This document shows, in pieces, positions 45,584 through 54,227 of a DNA stretch of 64,000 bases; within the stretch, counting starts at the first letter, position 1, and each line of letters opens with the position of its first letter. The notes under the pieces were generated by a model that searched no databases, was not told where the DNA came from, and saw only the letters and a list, made by a program, of their open reading frames with translations. The DNA lies in NCBI GenBank assembly GCA_002070115.1, contig MWCO01000013.1, positions 45,754 through 109,753 on the forward strand, read 5' to 3'. This DNA comes from Deltaproteobacteria bacterium ADurb.Bin207 (GTDB lineage: Bacteria; Myxococcota_A; Polyangia; Polyangiales; Polyangiaceae). The translations under genes and the position numbers were made by a program.

Positions 45584-46557
45584 GCGAAGGCGCCTCCTTT
45601 CCCCGAAAAATTCTCGACTGGCGCCTGGTGCCGTTGTTGTTGGTCACCGCGATTATTTTGTGGTTATTGCTTCACCATATTGCCGGAGTGGATGCGTTTG
45701 CGAAGGCTGTATCCGGGGCTCGTTGGGGCCTGGTATGGGCGGCGGTTGGGGTATTCGTGGTCGACCTGGTTTTGTCGATCGTGCGTTGGCAGATCATTTT
45801 ATGGGCGATGTCCAAGCGGGTTGGGTTCTTTCGTTGCGCGCATGCGGTGTTGGCGACGTGGCCTTTGGCGGTGATCATTCCGGCGCGAGCGGGGGATGTT
45901 TTGCGAGCGGGAGTCATTCGAAAGCAGGTGCCGTTTCTCGAGGGAGCGGGCAGCGTAGTGGCTGAAAAAGTGTTAGATATCCAGAGCTTATGCTTGCTTT
46001 CGATGATTGGTTCCGTGCTCTACGGACGTACTTCGTGGACGGCGATTGCTGCTGGGGTGCTCGTAACGGAGTGGCTGACCATTGTGTTGCTTTTGCGGTA
46101 TGGCGAGTCGATCGACAGGACGCCGCTTTCTCGGTTTGCGCCGAAAGTGCAGCGTCTTCTCGTGGCTCTGCGCGCGCTCCTTCGTTCTCCGCGGCACCTT
46201 TTGGGTGTCATGGCAAGTTCTCTTGCCGCGTGGGTGATGGCGAGCACGATGGTTCATTTGTTGCTGTTGGCTACGGGGTTCGAGCTTCCTTACGGGGTGA
46301 CGCTGTCGTTGTGGCCGCTGGCCATTTTCGTGGGAATGCTTCCGATCACGGTGGCTGGCATGGGAACGCGGGATGCGGCGTTTTTGCTTGCCGTGCGAGC
46401 GAGTGTGGGCACGGTCGTACGCGACGAGTCCGTGGTGGCCGCAACCCTTGGATATTCTCTCATCGCCACATGGTTGCTCGTGATCGTGGGGTTACCTTTT
46501 GCTCTTCGTTTGACATTTTCTCTGACACAATCTCGTGAGAGGAATCACCATGCATGA
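45580..46557 (+). CDS. Flippase-like integral membrane protein (AglD/MprF-N type)
   Basis: 325 residues from ATG 45580, overlapping the glycosyltransferase stop by four bases. About eight membrane helices. The signature segments SGARWGLVWAAV, IIPARAGDVLRAGVIRKQ, GSVVAEKVLDI and FVGMLPITVAGMGTRDAAF match the lysylphosphatidylglycerol-synthase-type transmembrane/UPF0104 family, proposed to move lipid-linked molecules. Coupled to a lipid-sugar glycosyltransferase, it may flip the product. It overlaps the next gene by eight bases. Confidence 0.9.
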   Translation: MSEGASFPRKILDWRLVPLLLVTAIILWLLLHHIAGVDAFAKAVSGARWGLVWAAVGVFVVDLVLSIVRWQIILWAMSKRVGFFRCAHAVLATWPLAVIIPARAGDVLRAGVIRKQVPFLEGAGSVVAEKVLDIQSLCLLSMIGSVLYGRTSWTAIAAGVLVTEWLTIVLLLRYGESIDRTPLSRFAPKVQRLLVALRALLRSPRHLLGVMASSLAAWVMASTMVHLLLLATGFELPYGVTLSLWPLAIFVGMLPITVAGMGTRDAAFLLAVRASVGTVVRDESVVAATLGYSLIATWLLVIVGLPFALRLTFSLTQSRERNHHA

Positions 46558-48211
46558 TCGCTTTGCCCAGCCTGCGCCGGGACACCGTGATTGGTATGCC
46601 TTTGAAGCGATGCGTTCGCTTCCTCATCTGCTTACCCTGGTGGATCGCAATCCGTTGTCGCCGACCTTTGGTTGTTTCGACCGTGAGTATTGGCATTATC
46701 GGACGGTCGACTTTCCGTGCGGGATGAGCCAGGAGATGTGTTTGCCGCTGGCGTTGGCGTGGGCGCATGCGTTTCCCGGCAATCCGTATCATCGAAATGA
46801 GCGTCTTCGGGAGCTTGCGATCGCGGGCATCGAATTCGCCAAGAAGTCATCGCATTCGGATGGCTCTTGCGATGATTATTTTCCGTATGAACAGGCGCTT
46901 GGGGCGCTTGTGTTCTCGACCTGGGCGATGGCGGAGACGTATCGGATCCTGGCCCCGGATCGTCCTGATTTACTGGATTTTTTGCGCCTTCGGGGAGATT
47001 GGCTGCGCGAGCATAACGAGACGGGTCAGCTCGCGAACCATCAAGCTTACGCGGCGCTTGCGCTTCGGGCCGTGTTCGAGATCACCGGTGACGCGGTTTA
47101 TGAGCAAGCGTCGAAGCAATTTCAACAGCTTGCGTTATCCTGGCAAAATGAAGAAGGGTGGTTTCAAGAATACGAGGGTGCGGATCCGGGATATCACACC
47201 ACGACGATCACGTTGTTGGCGAAGCTATATCGAAAAACGGGGGATGAATCGCTGAAGGAGCCCTTGCTCCGAGCCATCGAGTTTGCAGCTCATTTCATGC
47301 ATCCGGATGGATCGTATGCGGGGGAGTACGGCAGCCGGAATACCTATCACTTTTATTCGCACGGTTTTGAACTCATGGCACCGTATTCGGATACTGCCGC
47401 GCGGATCGCGCAAACGTATCTGCAGCGATCCTTGCCGGAGCGTCGTCGCTACTTCAACGACGATGATCGGATGTGCGCGCACTACGTTTACGATTGGATG
47501 CTGTCGTGGCTGGATTATCATCCGGAGCGAAAGGGATTGCTCGAGGAGCATCGCGAGCCGTTTACGCGATGGTTTCCGCAAGCCAAGCTATTGGTGAAGA
47601 AAACACCGCGATACTATGCTGTCGTATCGATGGCGAAAGGGGGAGTGATCAAGGTATTCGACGAGCATGGGCCGCTGATGAGTGATACGGGAGTGATGGT
47701 GCAAGTCGATGGACAACGAGTGCTCGTGAGCCATCTGGTGGGGCGATATGGGCAGGCCGTGGATGTGGAACGGGGGTTGTTATCGGTGTCTGGAAACATG
47801 GCTTGGCGAAAACACAAGGTATCGTCGCCGGCCAAACAGATCGCGTTTCGCTCGGTGAATATGACGGTGGGGCGGCTGAGTGCCAACGCGCTTCGGGCGA
47901 CGCTGCAGAAGGTTCTCATTACGGGAAAACCGTGGTCTGACGCGCGTTTTCATCGCACGATCGAGCTGTTGGAAGACGATGTGGTGGTGCGAGACACGAT
48001 TGATTTGGGGGGGAAGGAGATGGAAGTCACGCGGGTGATGGTGGGGTCGGATGCCACATCGATTTATGTTGCGAATTCGAATACGTATCAGGAGTCGGTG
48101 TTGTTGCCGTGGCGAGAGTATCCGATGGCGGCCGAGTCGTTACGCGCGCAGGGAAGGGCTACGCTTCCGGAGCGGAGGCTGGGAGAGCAGAAGCTGTCGG
48201 AGGATGAGTGA
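46550..48211 (+). CDS. Alpha/alpha-toroid protein, heparinase II/III-like
   Basis: 553 residues from ATG 46550 (GAGAGGA seven bases upstream). No signal peptide. Residues ~20-330 are paired helices with aromatic/acid-rich loops (SCDDYFPYEQALGALVFSTWAMAETY, NHQAYAALALRAVFEITGD, GWFQEYEGADPGYHTTTI), as in (alpha/alpha) toroid glycan-active enzymes. The C-terminal ~200 residues are beta-rich, like the beta-sandwich of heparinase II/III-type lyases. Catalytic residues are not certain. As third gene of a coupled operon with a glycosyltransferase and a flippase-like protein it probably modifies or trims the same glycan. Confidence 0.8.
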   Translation: MHDRFAQPAPGHRDWYAFEAMRSLPHLLTLVDRNPLSPTFGCFDREYWHYRTVDFPCGMSQEMCLPLALAWAHAFPGNPYHRNERLRELAIAGIEFAKKSSHSDGSCDDYFPYEQALGALVFSTWAMAETYRILAPDRPDLLDFLRLRGDWLREHNETGQLANHQAYAALALRAVFEITGDAVYEQASKQFQQLALSWQNEEGWFQEYEGADPGYHTTTITLLAKLYRKTGDESLKEPLLRAIEFAAHFMHPDGSYAGEYGSRNTYHFYSHGFELMAPYSDTAARIAQTYLQRSLPERRRYFNDDDRMCAHYVYDWMLSWLDYHPERKGLLEEHREPFTRWFPQAKLLVKKTPRYYAVVSMAKGGVIKVFDEHGPLMSDTGVMVQVDGQRVLVSHLVGRYGQAVDVERGLLSVSGNMAWRKHKVSSPAKQIAFRSVNMTVGRLSANALRATLQKVLITGKPWSDARFHRTIELLEDDVVVRDTIDLGGKEMEVTRVMVGSDATSIYVANSNTYQESVLLPWREYPMAAESLRAQGRATLPERRLGEQKLSEDE

Positions 48212-48799
48212 GGGTTGTTTTCAGCCGACTGGGATGGTCCTTGTCGCGAAGGCGGTTCTGGCAAAAGCAGGGCCATCGGCGGGGGGGGCTGTTGTGGGGG
48301 ACGCGAACACGACCGGAGGAGCAAACGAGAAGGTGACGGGAACCGAGTATCCTACTTCCCATTCCAGAAAGGCCGTTTTGGGGAACGGTTTCGGTGGTGT
48401 GGCAGCGATTATCGTGGTCTTAGCGTGATACACAGGGCTCGAGCTTCAACAACTCCCTCAGGATCCTGGAACTTACGAAAAACTACTCCTAAAACAGCAA
48501 CTTGCGGACACACGGGAACCTGGCCGCCCTATTCAGAGACCCTGCTCGTTAACTCCTGCAGCGCCCCGCTCAGGCCGCCAAAGCATCGCTTCGCGAGGCA
48601 ACCTCAATGCGCTTTCTCGCGATTACCGGCACGTTGGCCGATACAACCGAAGCAAGCACGTTCGACTTGAACGACAACGGGCGACGCCAAGGGCAGTGCC
48701 GCTGCCCATAACATCGCTTCTACCACGAGATCGTGGCTTCGATTCCTGCTAGAAAGTTGCGCAGTTTCCGCTAGTTGCGCACGGTGCCGGTCATCGGCT
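48212..48799. other. Intergenic region without an assigned gene
   Basis: About 590 bases. A 64-codon frame from ATG 48234 (ALAKAGPSAGGAVVG-like) has no ribosome site and is not called. The rest is probably decayed DNA adjoining the transposase remnant; no motif recognised. Confidence 0.35.
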
Positions 48800-49075
48800 C
48801 CACCGTCAGACCACGACCTTTGCTAAACGCTACCTGCTCGACTCCCCATTGCTTGACGGCTTGCTCATTGGGAATCCCGACCCTGTTTCAGAAATCCGGT
48901 GTCGTCGATAACCCAAAAACGTGTTCCTTTTCGTGCTTGGACAGTGCTTCGACGGCATAATACGCTGCTTCCGATCGGACCGAACGACCTTGTCACCGAC
49001 CGCGTGATCGTGACATAAGAGGCCCAGCAGCCGATTTTGCGTTTTCTTGCACTCTTCTGGCACTCTTCTGGCAGC
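48800..49075 (-). pseudogene. Decayed IS701-like DDE transposase fragment
   Basis: On the minus strand, pieces of one transposase can be read only by changing frame: DHAVGDKVVRSDRKQ, then YAVEALSKHEKEHVF, then FWVIDDTGFLKQGRDS, then EQAVKQWGVEQVAF. The DDTGF-x-K-x-G-x-x-S block is the first catalytic Asp region of IS701-family (DDE) transposases. No terminal inverted repeats or full-length frame remain. Boundaries approximate. Confidence 0.55.
49058..49073 (+). promoter_or_regulatory. Weak -24/-12 promoter candidate before the protease gene
   Basis: TGGCACT-CTTC-TGGCA: perfect -24 core, correct spacing, one mismatch in -12 (TGGC for TTGC). It lies in an 11-base tandem duplication (CACTCTTCTGG twice) and its end is 33 bases from ATG 49106, like the other -24/-12 sites here. 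Confidence 0.3.
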
Positions 49076-49107
49076 AGTGCTAAAGCAACTTTACGGGAGG
49101 TGGCCAT

Positions 49108-49147
49108 GAACCACCGAACCACCGAACCACCGAACCACCGAACCACG
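49108..49147 (+). repeat. Octamer tandem repeat (GAACCACC, five copies) at the 5' end of the protease gene
   Basis: Four exact GAACCACC units (49108-49139) and a fifth ending in G (49140-49147), immediately after ATG 49106 and its GGGAGG ribosome site. Eight is not a multiple of three, so gain or loss of a unit changes which frame the ATG reads. Confidence 0.9.
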
Positions 49148-49157
49148 GAAGCATAGT

Positions 49158-50435
49158 TTGGTTGGGGTGCTGCTCCTGGCGACCCCTGCCCTCGTTTCAT
49201 GGGGGTGTGCCTCCGACACCGACCAGGACGCCATGACAGATCTTCCGGACCGGATAGCTGTCCGGCCTCAGGGAGAACCGAGGGTGGCCCCGTCGCCGGC
49301 TTCGAAGGAGGCGCAGGAAGCACTCGTAGCCGGTATCCACCTGCCGGAACCGGAGGTGCTGGCGGAACGAGCATTCGAGCCAGCAGCTCCGGACAAAGCA
49401 ACGACCACACCATTTGATTCCGAGAGCAGGCTGTCGCCCAGTCCCCCAGACGCGCCCGGGCACGTTTCGACAGAAGTCGTTTGGGTCGACTTCGAACGGG
49501 GGATCGAACAGCGGCTGCGCTACGACCCTGATGAGCTTCACCGTGCTGCCGCGCTCCTGACGGCGCGAGGTGTCAATGAACCCGTTCGGGGCGACGCCGC
49601 ACCGGGCGATCCACCGACCGACGAAACGGGACTGACGCCGATGGGCCTCTCAGGTGGCATCGAGAATCGCATGTATCATGGGTGGTGGCCGGCTTGGCCC
49701 TACACCACGGTTGGGAGGGTCCACGCAAGGGGTGGAACGGGAACGCTGGTCGGCAGACGCATTGTGCTGACATGCGCCCACTGCCTTGTCGATGAAACGC
49801 AACACGCATACATGCCTCAACCTTGGTATTTCGTGCCCCGCGAGGGCATGGGCGTAGGTCCATGGGGTTGGTTGGAGGTCGAAGGCTTTTGGGCCGGCTC
49901 ATACATCAATGCGGGCTGCACGCAAGGAGCCACCTGGGCACAGTGTGTTCCTGAGGATTGGGCGCTGCTGGTGCTCAAGGATAGCTTCCCGAAAGGCCAT
50001 CCTGGTTGGCTCGGGTATGCGTCGCTCAACCTTGCGGATACGATTAGCGCCTCGAACAAGCGTTCCCCCGGGTATCCTTGTTGCGGAAACAGCCACTCCC
50101 CGTTTGACGCACTTGGAAACGACTGCCGAGTATGTGGCGTGCCGGCTGCGTTAGCCTGCAATGACTTCCAATGGGGCCAGCCGTCGAACTGCTCGATCGG
50201 CGGCTTTGAGTTTTCCAATCTGGCGCTAACGCACGGTTGCGACGTAAGTCCCGGTCATTCCGGTGGGCCGGTGTTCTACAACAGCGGCGGAAACTACTAC
50301 GTTATCGGAGAAAACAGCGCCGAGAAGTATACCACCTGCGTCGGCCACCCCGCGGCAGCGAATCCCAACCTGGCGAGGCGAATCGACAACAACCTGCACA
50401 GCATTATTACGCTCTTGAAGGCTTTCTACCCATGA
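49158..50435 (+). CDS. Trypsin/V8-like (S1) serine protease lipoprotein, start possibly phase-variable
   Basis: 425 residues counted from TTG 49158. Lipoprotein signal (VLLLATPALVSWGC), a ~130-residue Pro/Ala/Glu linker or propeptide, then an S1 fold with intact triad: LTCAHC (His208), EDWALLVL (Asp267), SPGHSGGPV (Ser368), plus many Cys (CCGNSH, CRVCGVPAAL). TTG 49158 and GTG 49164 have no ribosome site. A strong one (GGGAGG) serves ATG 49106, which with five octamer repeats reads 16 codons to TAG 49154. One more unit would fuse it in frame to this protein with a basic n-region. Reinitiation two bases after that TAG is the alternative. Confidence 0.88.
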   Translation: MVGVLLLATPALVSWGCASDTDQDAMTDLPDRIAVRPQGEPRVAPSPASKEAQEALVAGIHLPEPEVLAERAFEPAAPDKATTTPFDSESRLSPSPPDAPGHVSTEVVWVDFERGIEQRLRYDPDELHRAAALLTARGVNEPVRGDAAPGDPPTDETGLTPMGLSGGIENRMYHGWWPAWPYTTVGRVHARGGTGTLVGRRIVLTCAHCLVDETQHAYMPQPWYFVPREGMGVGPWGWLEVEGFWAGSYINAGCTQGATWAQCVPEDWALLVLKDSFPKGHPGWLGYASLNLADTISASNKRSPGYPCCGNSHSPFDALGNDCRVCGVPAALACNDFQWGQPSNCSIGGFEFSNLALTHGCDVSPGHSGGPVFYNSGGNYYVIGENSAEKYTTCVGHPAAANPNLARRIDNNLHSIITLLKAFYP

Positions 50436-50456
50436 GCAGAAAGAACGAGGAAGACG

Positions 50457-50828
50457 ATGAATACAGCGACGCACATGCTATTGCTCGGCGTGCTCTTTTG
50501 GGTCGGATGCGGGGAAGGGACGGACAGTTCGAAAAAGGGACAGGAAGCTCTTCAGCCTACCACTTGCGAGGAGCCGGTATGGGTTCCAAAGCCGTGTGAG
50601 GAGGAATTCTGCGAGAATGCAAGGTGCGGAGCGCCCGATTCGTACGTCGACGAGTTTCGCTGCGAACGAAAGCACTGCGAAACGAACGAGGACTGTGGAC
50701 CGGACGAGGAATGCCGTTGGCTTCGCTATCTCCCTCCCATTTGCAAATGGGAAACGAAGGAGGAGAAGACGTGCTGGTGCGGATTCCAGCTCAACGTTGA
50801 CGCCCAACTCTGCCTGCCGAAGCAGTAG
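50457..50828 (+). CDS. Small Cys-rich lipoprotein
   Basis: 123 residues from ATG 50457 (GAGGAAG five bases upstream). Lipoprotein signal (LLLGVLFWVGC), a short spacer, then twelve or so Cys in motifs such as CEEEFCENARC and CETNEDCGPDEEC, resembling small disulphide-rich inhibitor or EGF-like modules. It starts 21 bases after the protease stop, so the two are cotranscribed. It may bind or regulate the protease, but that is inference from position alone. Confidence 0.75.
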   Translation: MNTATHMLLLGVLFWVGCGEGTDSSKKGQEALQPTTCEEPVWVPKPCEEEFCENARCGAPDSYVDEFRCERKHCETNEDCGPDEECRWLRYLPPICKWETKEEKTCWCGFQLNVDAQLCLPKQ

Positions 50829-51127
50829 GTGTCCTTATCAAGCACCATCCAGCCAACAATCTCCGGACAGCCGCAGGCGGCTTGACGTAACGGCCACAGA
50901 TCAATCGCCGTACCCGTTTTCACAAAATCGGCAATGAGCTTTGCTGTGGGCAAGCGTGTCGGCAACCGTAGTGTCCAATCACCTAGCCACCGGCACAGCC
51001 ACAGCCATCAGCTTGGCCAACAAGCGCTAGGGCCGTTTGAGATCGACTCGAAACGATGCCCCTATCACAGGCCGCAAATGGGTACATACGGCCCTGACTT
51101 CAGCCCAAGCAATCCACCCAATGGCAT
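50829..51127. other. Gap between convergent genes, possibly decayed coding DNA
   Basis: 299 bases. On the minus strand short stretches look protein-like (NAIGWIAWAEVRAVC, LIADFVKTGTAIDLW) but are in different frames with stops between them; I cannot name a family. Confidence 0.3.
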
Positions 51128-51622
51128 TCAAGGCTCGGCACGATCAGAGACCTGATGGATTTCCCGCGATAGAATTTCCACCGTCACGCGTAGTCGTTTG
51201 TCTTGGTGCGTGGTCAGGACAGGGAACGCCGCTGTATTCGTCAGCGCCAAACGGGTGGCATGGTGGTGGGGCATGGAAACCGGATTGGCGGGCATCCACT
51301 CCTTTCCCTCAAATACCATGTCGATCCAGCGGATCGACGGTACTGGCAAGTTGGTATACGATTCGAGGCGCGGCACCTCGGGAGGCGGTGATACGCACTT
51401 CCTCAGCCTTGTATCGTCTGGGTTTTCCAGGCTTGCGGTCGTTGGGGTCGACGCCGACTCAGAGTTTTTTCTCTCGGCATCTGTGCTCCCCGGCGGATTC
51501 TGGGACAAGGAATGGGGTGCCGACGGTCGTTCGTTTGGGAATGATGCCGTTTTGCAATTCGCCATGCCCAAGATCGCGGCAGATACGCCGAGGATGGTCT
51601 TCCACTGCCGAGACGGGGTCAC
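51128..51622 (-). CDS. Putative lipoprotein of unknown function
   Basis: About 164 residues if started at GTG 51622, which gives a hydrophobic N-terminus ending LGVSAAILGMANC (imperfect lipobox); the frame is open to 51766. After a Ser/Pro/Asn-rich spacer the C-terminal part (SIRWIDMVFEGKEWMPANP ... LRVTVEILSREI) looks like a small beta domain. Codon usage favours this strand over the overlapping plus-strand frame at 51198-51692. No family recognised. Start uncertain. Confidence 0.5.
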   Translation of the reverse strand: MTPSRQWKTILGVSAAILGMANCKTASFPNERPSAPHSLSQNPPGSTDAERKNSESASTPTTASLENPDDTRLRKCVSPPPEVPRLESYTNLPVPSIRWIDMVFEGKEWMPANPVSMPHHHATRLALTNTAAFPVLTTHQDKRLRVTVEILSREIHQVSDRAEP

Positions 51623-51716
51623 GGAAGCGATGATAGCACAAGGCTCCGGGGGGCGCCCGGGCACGACGCAAGAGGAGGGAATTGGTTCCTGATGCTGGGG
51701 TGGCCGCGCGGGATAA

Positions 51717-53903
51717 TCAATTCTTGCATTGTCCGGCAACGCATTGTGTTCCGGTATCACACGCATGAAAGCAAGTACCGCAGTGCTGGGGGTCGATATC
51801 CGTATTGGTACAAACCGTACCGCAAGTGGTGGTTCCTGAAGGACAGAGGCAAACGCCTGCTTCGCATTGTTGGCTGGAGCAGGCTTTCCCGCATCCGGAG
51901 CAGTGTTTGGGGTTGGTTTGCGTGTCCACGCATTCCGAGCCGCACCGGGTCAATCCGTGGGGGCAGGGGTCGCAGACGCCATGGGAGCAGGAAACGCCTT
52001 CGGGACAGGCGAACTCGCACCAACCACAGTTGTTCGGATCGGAAACGAGGTCAAAACAACCGCTTTGAGGACAATAGTGCAGTCCCACGGGGCACGTACA
52101 CTTGCCGTTTACACACGAAGACCCGGGCTGGCATTGGTCGAAACACGATCCGCATCGTGCGGAATTGGACATGATATCGACACATTCGAAGACCGGGTTT
52201 GGCCAATCAGTCTGGCAGAGCTGCTGTCCGGGGAGGGGACACACGCATTGGCCTTGTTCATTGCACGACGCGGTGCCCTCGCAGGATCCGCCCTGGCTGC
52301 CCGTGCAGATGCCACCACAACCATTGGGAGCTCCACAAGAATTGGGGTTTGCGCACTGTGGCGTACAAGAAACACAGGTTTGGGAGGCGGTGTCACAGGT
52401 TGTGCCCATTGCCACGCAATTGGCACATTGGAATCCTCCCGAGCCACAGGCATAAGGCAGGTTGCCGGTCTTGCATGCGCCATTGTCGCAACATCCGTTG
52501 GGACAGGTCAAGGGCCCGCAATCCAGTAAGACGCAATCCGCACGACCATCGCCCACGGGCATACATATCGTGTACGGGGGGCATTGTGCACCAGGACAGA
52601 CATGATTGCACCCATCGAGCACGCACATACCTGCTTGCATGGTGCATTTCGAGCCGCAGGGTCCGCAGGAGTCCCCCAAACAGGCCTGATCTCCGCAGTC
52701 AAAACATGCTTTTCCGCCCAAGCCGCAGGTGTGGGGATGTTGATAATCGTTTTCAATACAGTCTCCGGAGGGCGTGCAACAGCCGTTCGGGCAGCTTTGC
52801 GGGCCACAAGCGTGGCAGCCATTGGGCAGGGTATCGCTATCAATGACACATACTTTTCCTGGGCCGCAGGAAACTTTGCAGGATCCGCCGCAACCATCCG
52901 ATTCTCCACAGGTTTTTCCGTCGCAATCGGGAGTGCAGGCGGCGCATTGGGTGATATAAGGAAAACCGTGGTAAGCCGGACGACAAGGGGTGCCGTCGCG
53001 TGTGCAATCCACGCAAGCCGCGCCCCGATCTCCGCAGGAATCGTCATCGCCGCGCGTGTGGCAATGACCATCGCTCGTGCAGCATCCCTCGAAGCATGTG
53101 GTGCTATTGCACGGGAGACAAGCGCCACCGGCGGGCAAGTGAAACATGGAGTCTCGAACCATGATACACGTGGTTGTCGGCGATGCACACGAGACGCACG
53201 ATTGTCCGCTGGCGCCACAGGCGTCGTCGCTCAGGCCATCGACGCATTGGCCTTGCTCGTTGCAGCAACCCATGGGGCAGGTGGTGGCATCGCAGGTGGA
53301 TACGCATCGAGCAAGCGCTTTCGAGCAGAATTTTCCGTCGTCGCAGGGGCCGTCGCAACGCGAGCCGCAGCCATCGGGGGCTCCACAGGGTTTGGTGTCG
53401 CAATCGGGCTGGCAAGGCGTGCAGGGCTGGGTTTCACAGGTCAAGCAATGTCCGAGCGGGTCGCAGAGCGCATCGCAGGCGTTATCCCAGCAGGAAACGC
53501 CGTGGTATTGGCAATGATATATTTCGCAGACGCCTTCGCTGGTACAGCAGCCCCGGCAGTTTTCCGGTCCGCAGGGAGCTTGGCCTCCTGAGCCGGCTGC
53601 ACCGCTCGCACCGCCGCTTCCAGACGCTCCCCCGCTCCCGGACGAACCCCCGTCGCCGGAAGTGCCCGCCATTCCCGACGCGCCTCCCGGATTGCTGCCA
53701 GCGCTTCCGCCGCCCGTACCACCCGCGGATATATCGTCCGAGGCATCGGCAGCGCTGCCCCCGGCACCACCGAGCGACCCGTCAGGCAAGTTGCCATCGA
53801 CGCCCGAGTCGGGGGAAGGGCTTTGGGGGTCGGTGTCGTCACTGCTACAGGACACGAGATAAATACCGAGAAGGAATGTAGCGGCGAGGGTGGGGTGTCG
53901 CAT
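51717..53903 (-). CDS. Large Cys-rich lipoprotein with Gly/Ser linker
   Basis: 728 residues. Lipoprotein signal (TFLLGIYLVSC), then a Gly/Ala/Ser-rich low-complexity linker (about 45-105). The remaining ~620 residues contain about 100 Cys in many related small modules, including CGPQSCPNGCCTPSGDC, CNSTTCFEGCCTSDGHC, CGAPNGCGGICTG, CPQSGCFDLVSDPNNCG and CGTVCTNTDIDPQHCG. The last type (C-G-x-x-C-x-[ND]-T-x-x-D-P-x-x-C-G-x-C) is common in myxobacterial exported proteins. Probably a rigid, disulphide-rich surface protein; ligand unknown. The gap to the next minus gene upstream is repeat-filled. Confidence 0.85.
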   Translation of the reverse strand: MRHPTLAATFLLGIYLVSCSSDDTDPQSPSPDSGVDGNLPDGSLGGAGGSAADASDDISAGGTGGGSAGSNPGGASGMAGTSGDGGSSGSGGASGSGGASGAAGSGGQAPCGPENCRGCCTSEGVCEIYHCQYHGVSCWDNACDALCDPLGHCLTCETQPCTPCQPDCDTKPCGAPDGCGSRCDGPCDDGKFCSKALARCVSTCDATTCPMGCCNEQGQCVDGLSDDACGASGQSCVSCASPTTTCIMVRDSMFHLPAGGACLPCNSTTCFEGCCTSDGHCHTRGDDDSCGDRGAACVDCTRDGTPCRPAYHGFPYITQCAACTPDCDGKTCGESDGCGGSCKVSCGPGKVCVIDSDTLPNGCHACGPQSCPNGCCTPSGDCIENDYQHPHTCGLGGKACFDCGDQACLGDSCGPCGSKCTMQAGMCVLDGCNHVCPGAQCPPYTICMPVGDGRADCVLLDCGPLTCPNGCCDNGACKTGNLPYACGSGGFQCANCVAMGTTCDTASQTCVSCTPQCANPNSCGAPNGCGGICTGSQGGSCEGTASCNEQGQCVCPLPGQQLCQTDWPNPVFECVDIMSNSARCGSCFDQCQPGSSCVNGKCTCPVGLHYCPQSGCFDLVSDPNNCGWCEFACPEGVSCSHGVCDPCPHGLTRCGSECVDTQTNPKHCSGCGKACSSQQCEAGVCLCPSGTTTCGTVCTNTDIDPQHCGTCFHACDTGTQCVAGQCKN

Positions 53904-54033
53904 GGTTCACCTGATTCGTTGTCGATACCTTTCCAAAGCCTTGCTCGGACGTTGGTTGCCTTTAGCGGCAAATCCGTTCAAGGATAGGAGGATTCCGTGG
54001 GATTGGGGAGAAACTTCGGTGGCGAGGCAGGGT

Positions 54034-54078
54034 AGGGTGAAGGAAAGGCTCGGGTAAAAATGAGGGGATGGCTCGGGG
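54034..54078 (+). repeat. Dispersed intergenic repeat, copy A
   Basis: Shares a ~44-base pattern with 54228-54275: TAGGGT-R-AAGGAAAGG, then CGGGTA, then AAATGAGGGGATGGCTCGGG. Related degenerate sequence occurs at 62973-63023; the core also occurs at 16231-16245 (minus) and 61575-61590. Confidence 0.7.
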
Positions 54079-54085
54079 CAACAAC

Positions 54086-54120
54086 CGGTACCGTAGGGGC
54101 GTGTTTCAAACCCACCCGCC
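54086..54120. repeat. REP-like palindrome (GTAGGGGCG...CCCGCC), diverged copy
   Basis: GGTACCGTAGGGGCGTGTTT then CAAACCCACCCGCC: a hairpin-forming element, second and better preserved copy at 61500-61534. Both copies are followed by GCGATTGTCG within 40 bases, so the repeated unit is larger than the palindrome. Confidence 0.65.
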
Positions 54121-54163
54121 TTTGCGCATGGCTCAGGGGATGAGCGTGAGCGATTGTCGTGGG

Positions 54164-54193
54164 CCGTGACCGTGACCGTGACCGTGACCGTGG
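54164..54193 (+). repeat. Hexamer tandem repeat (CCGTGA)
   Basis: Four exact CCGTGA units and a fifth ending in G, in the non-coding gap between the Cys-rich lipoprotein and the YfhO-like gene. Confidence 0.85.
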
Positions 54194-54227
54194 CCGAGCG
54201 ATGGTAGGCAATTGTTGATAGCGGTCG

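Noticed and set aside
46550..48211. D-glucuronyl C5-epimerase assignment
   Set aside because: The helical toroid fits several glycan enzymes; no diagnostic catalytic residues could be fixed.
51198..51692. 164-codon plus-strand frame
   Set aside because: Overlaps the minus-strand frame 51128-51622, whose codon choice and N-terminal signal look more protein-like.
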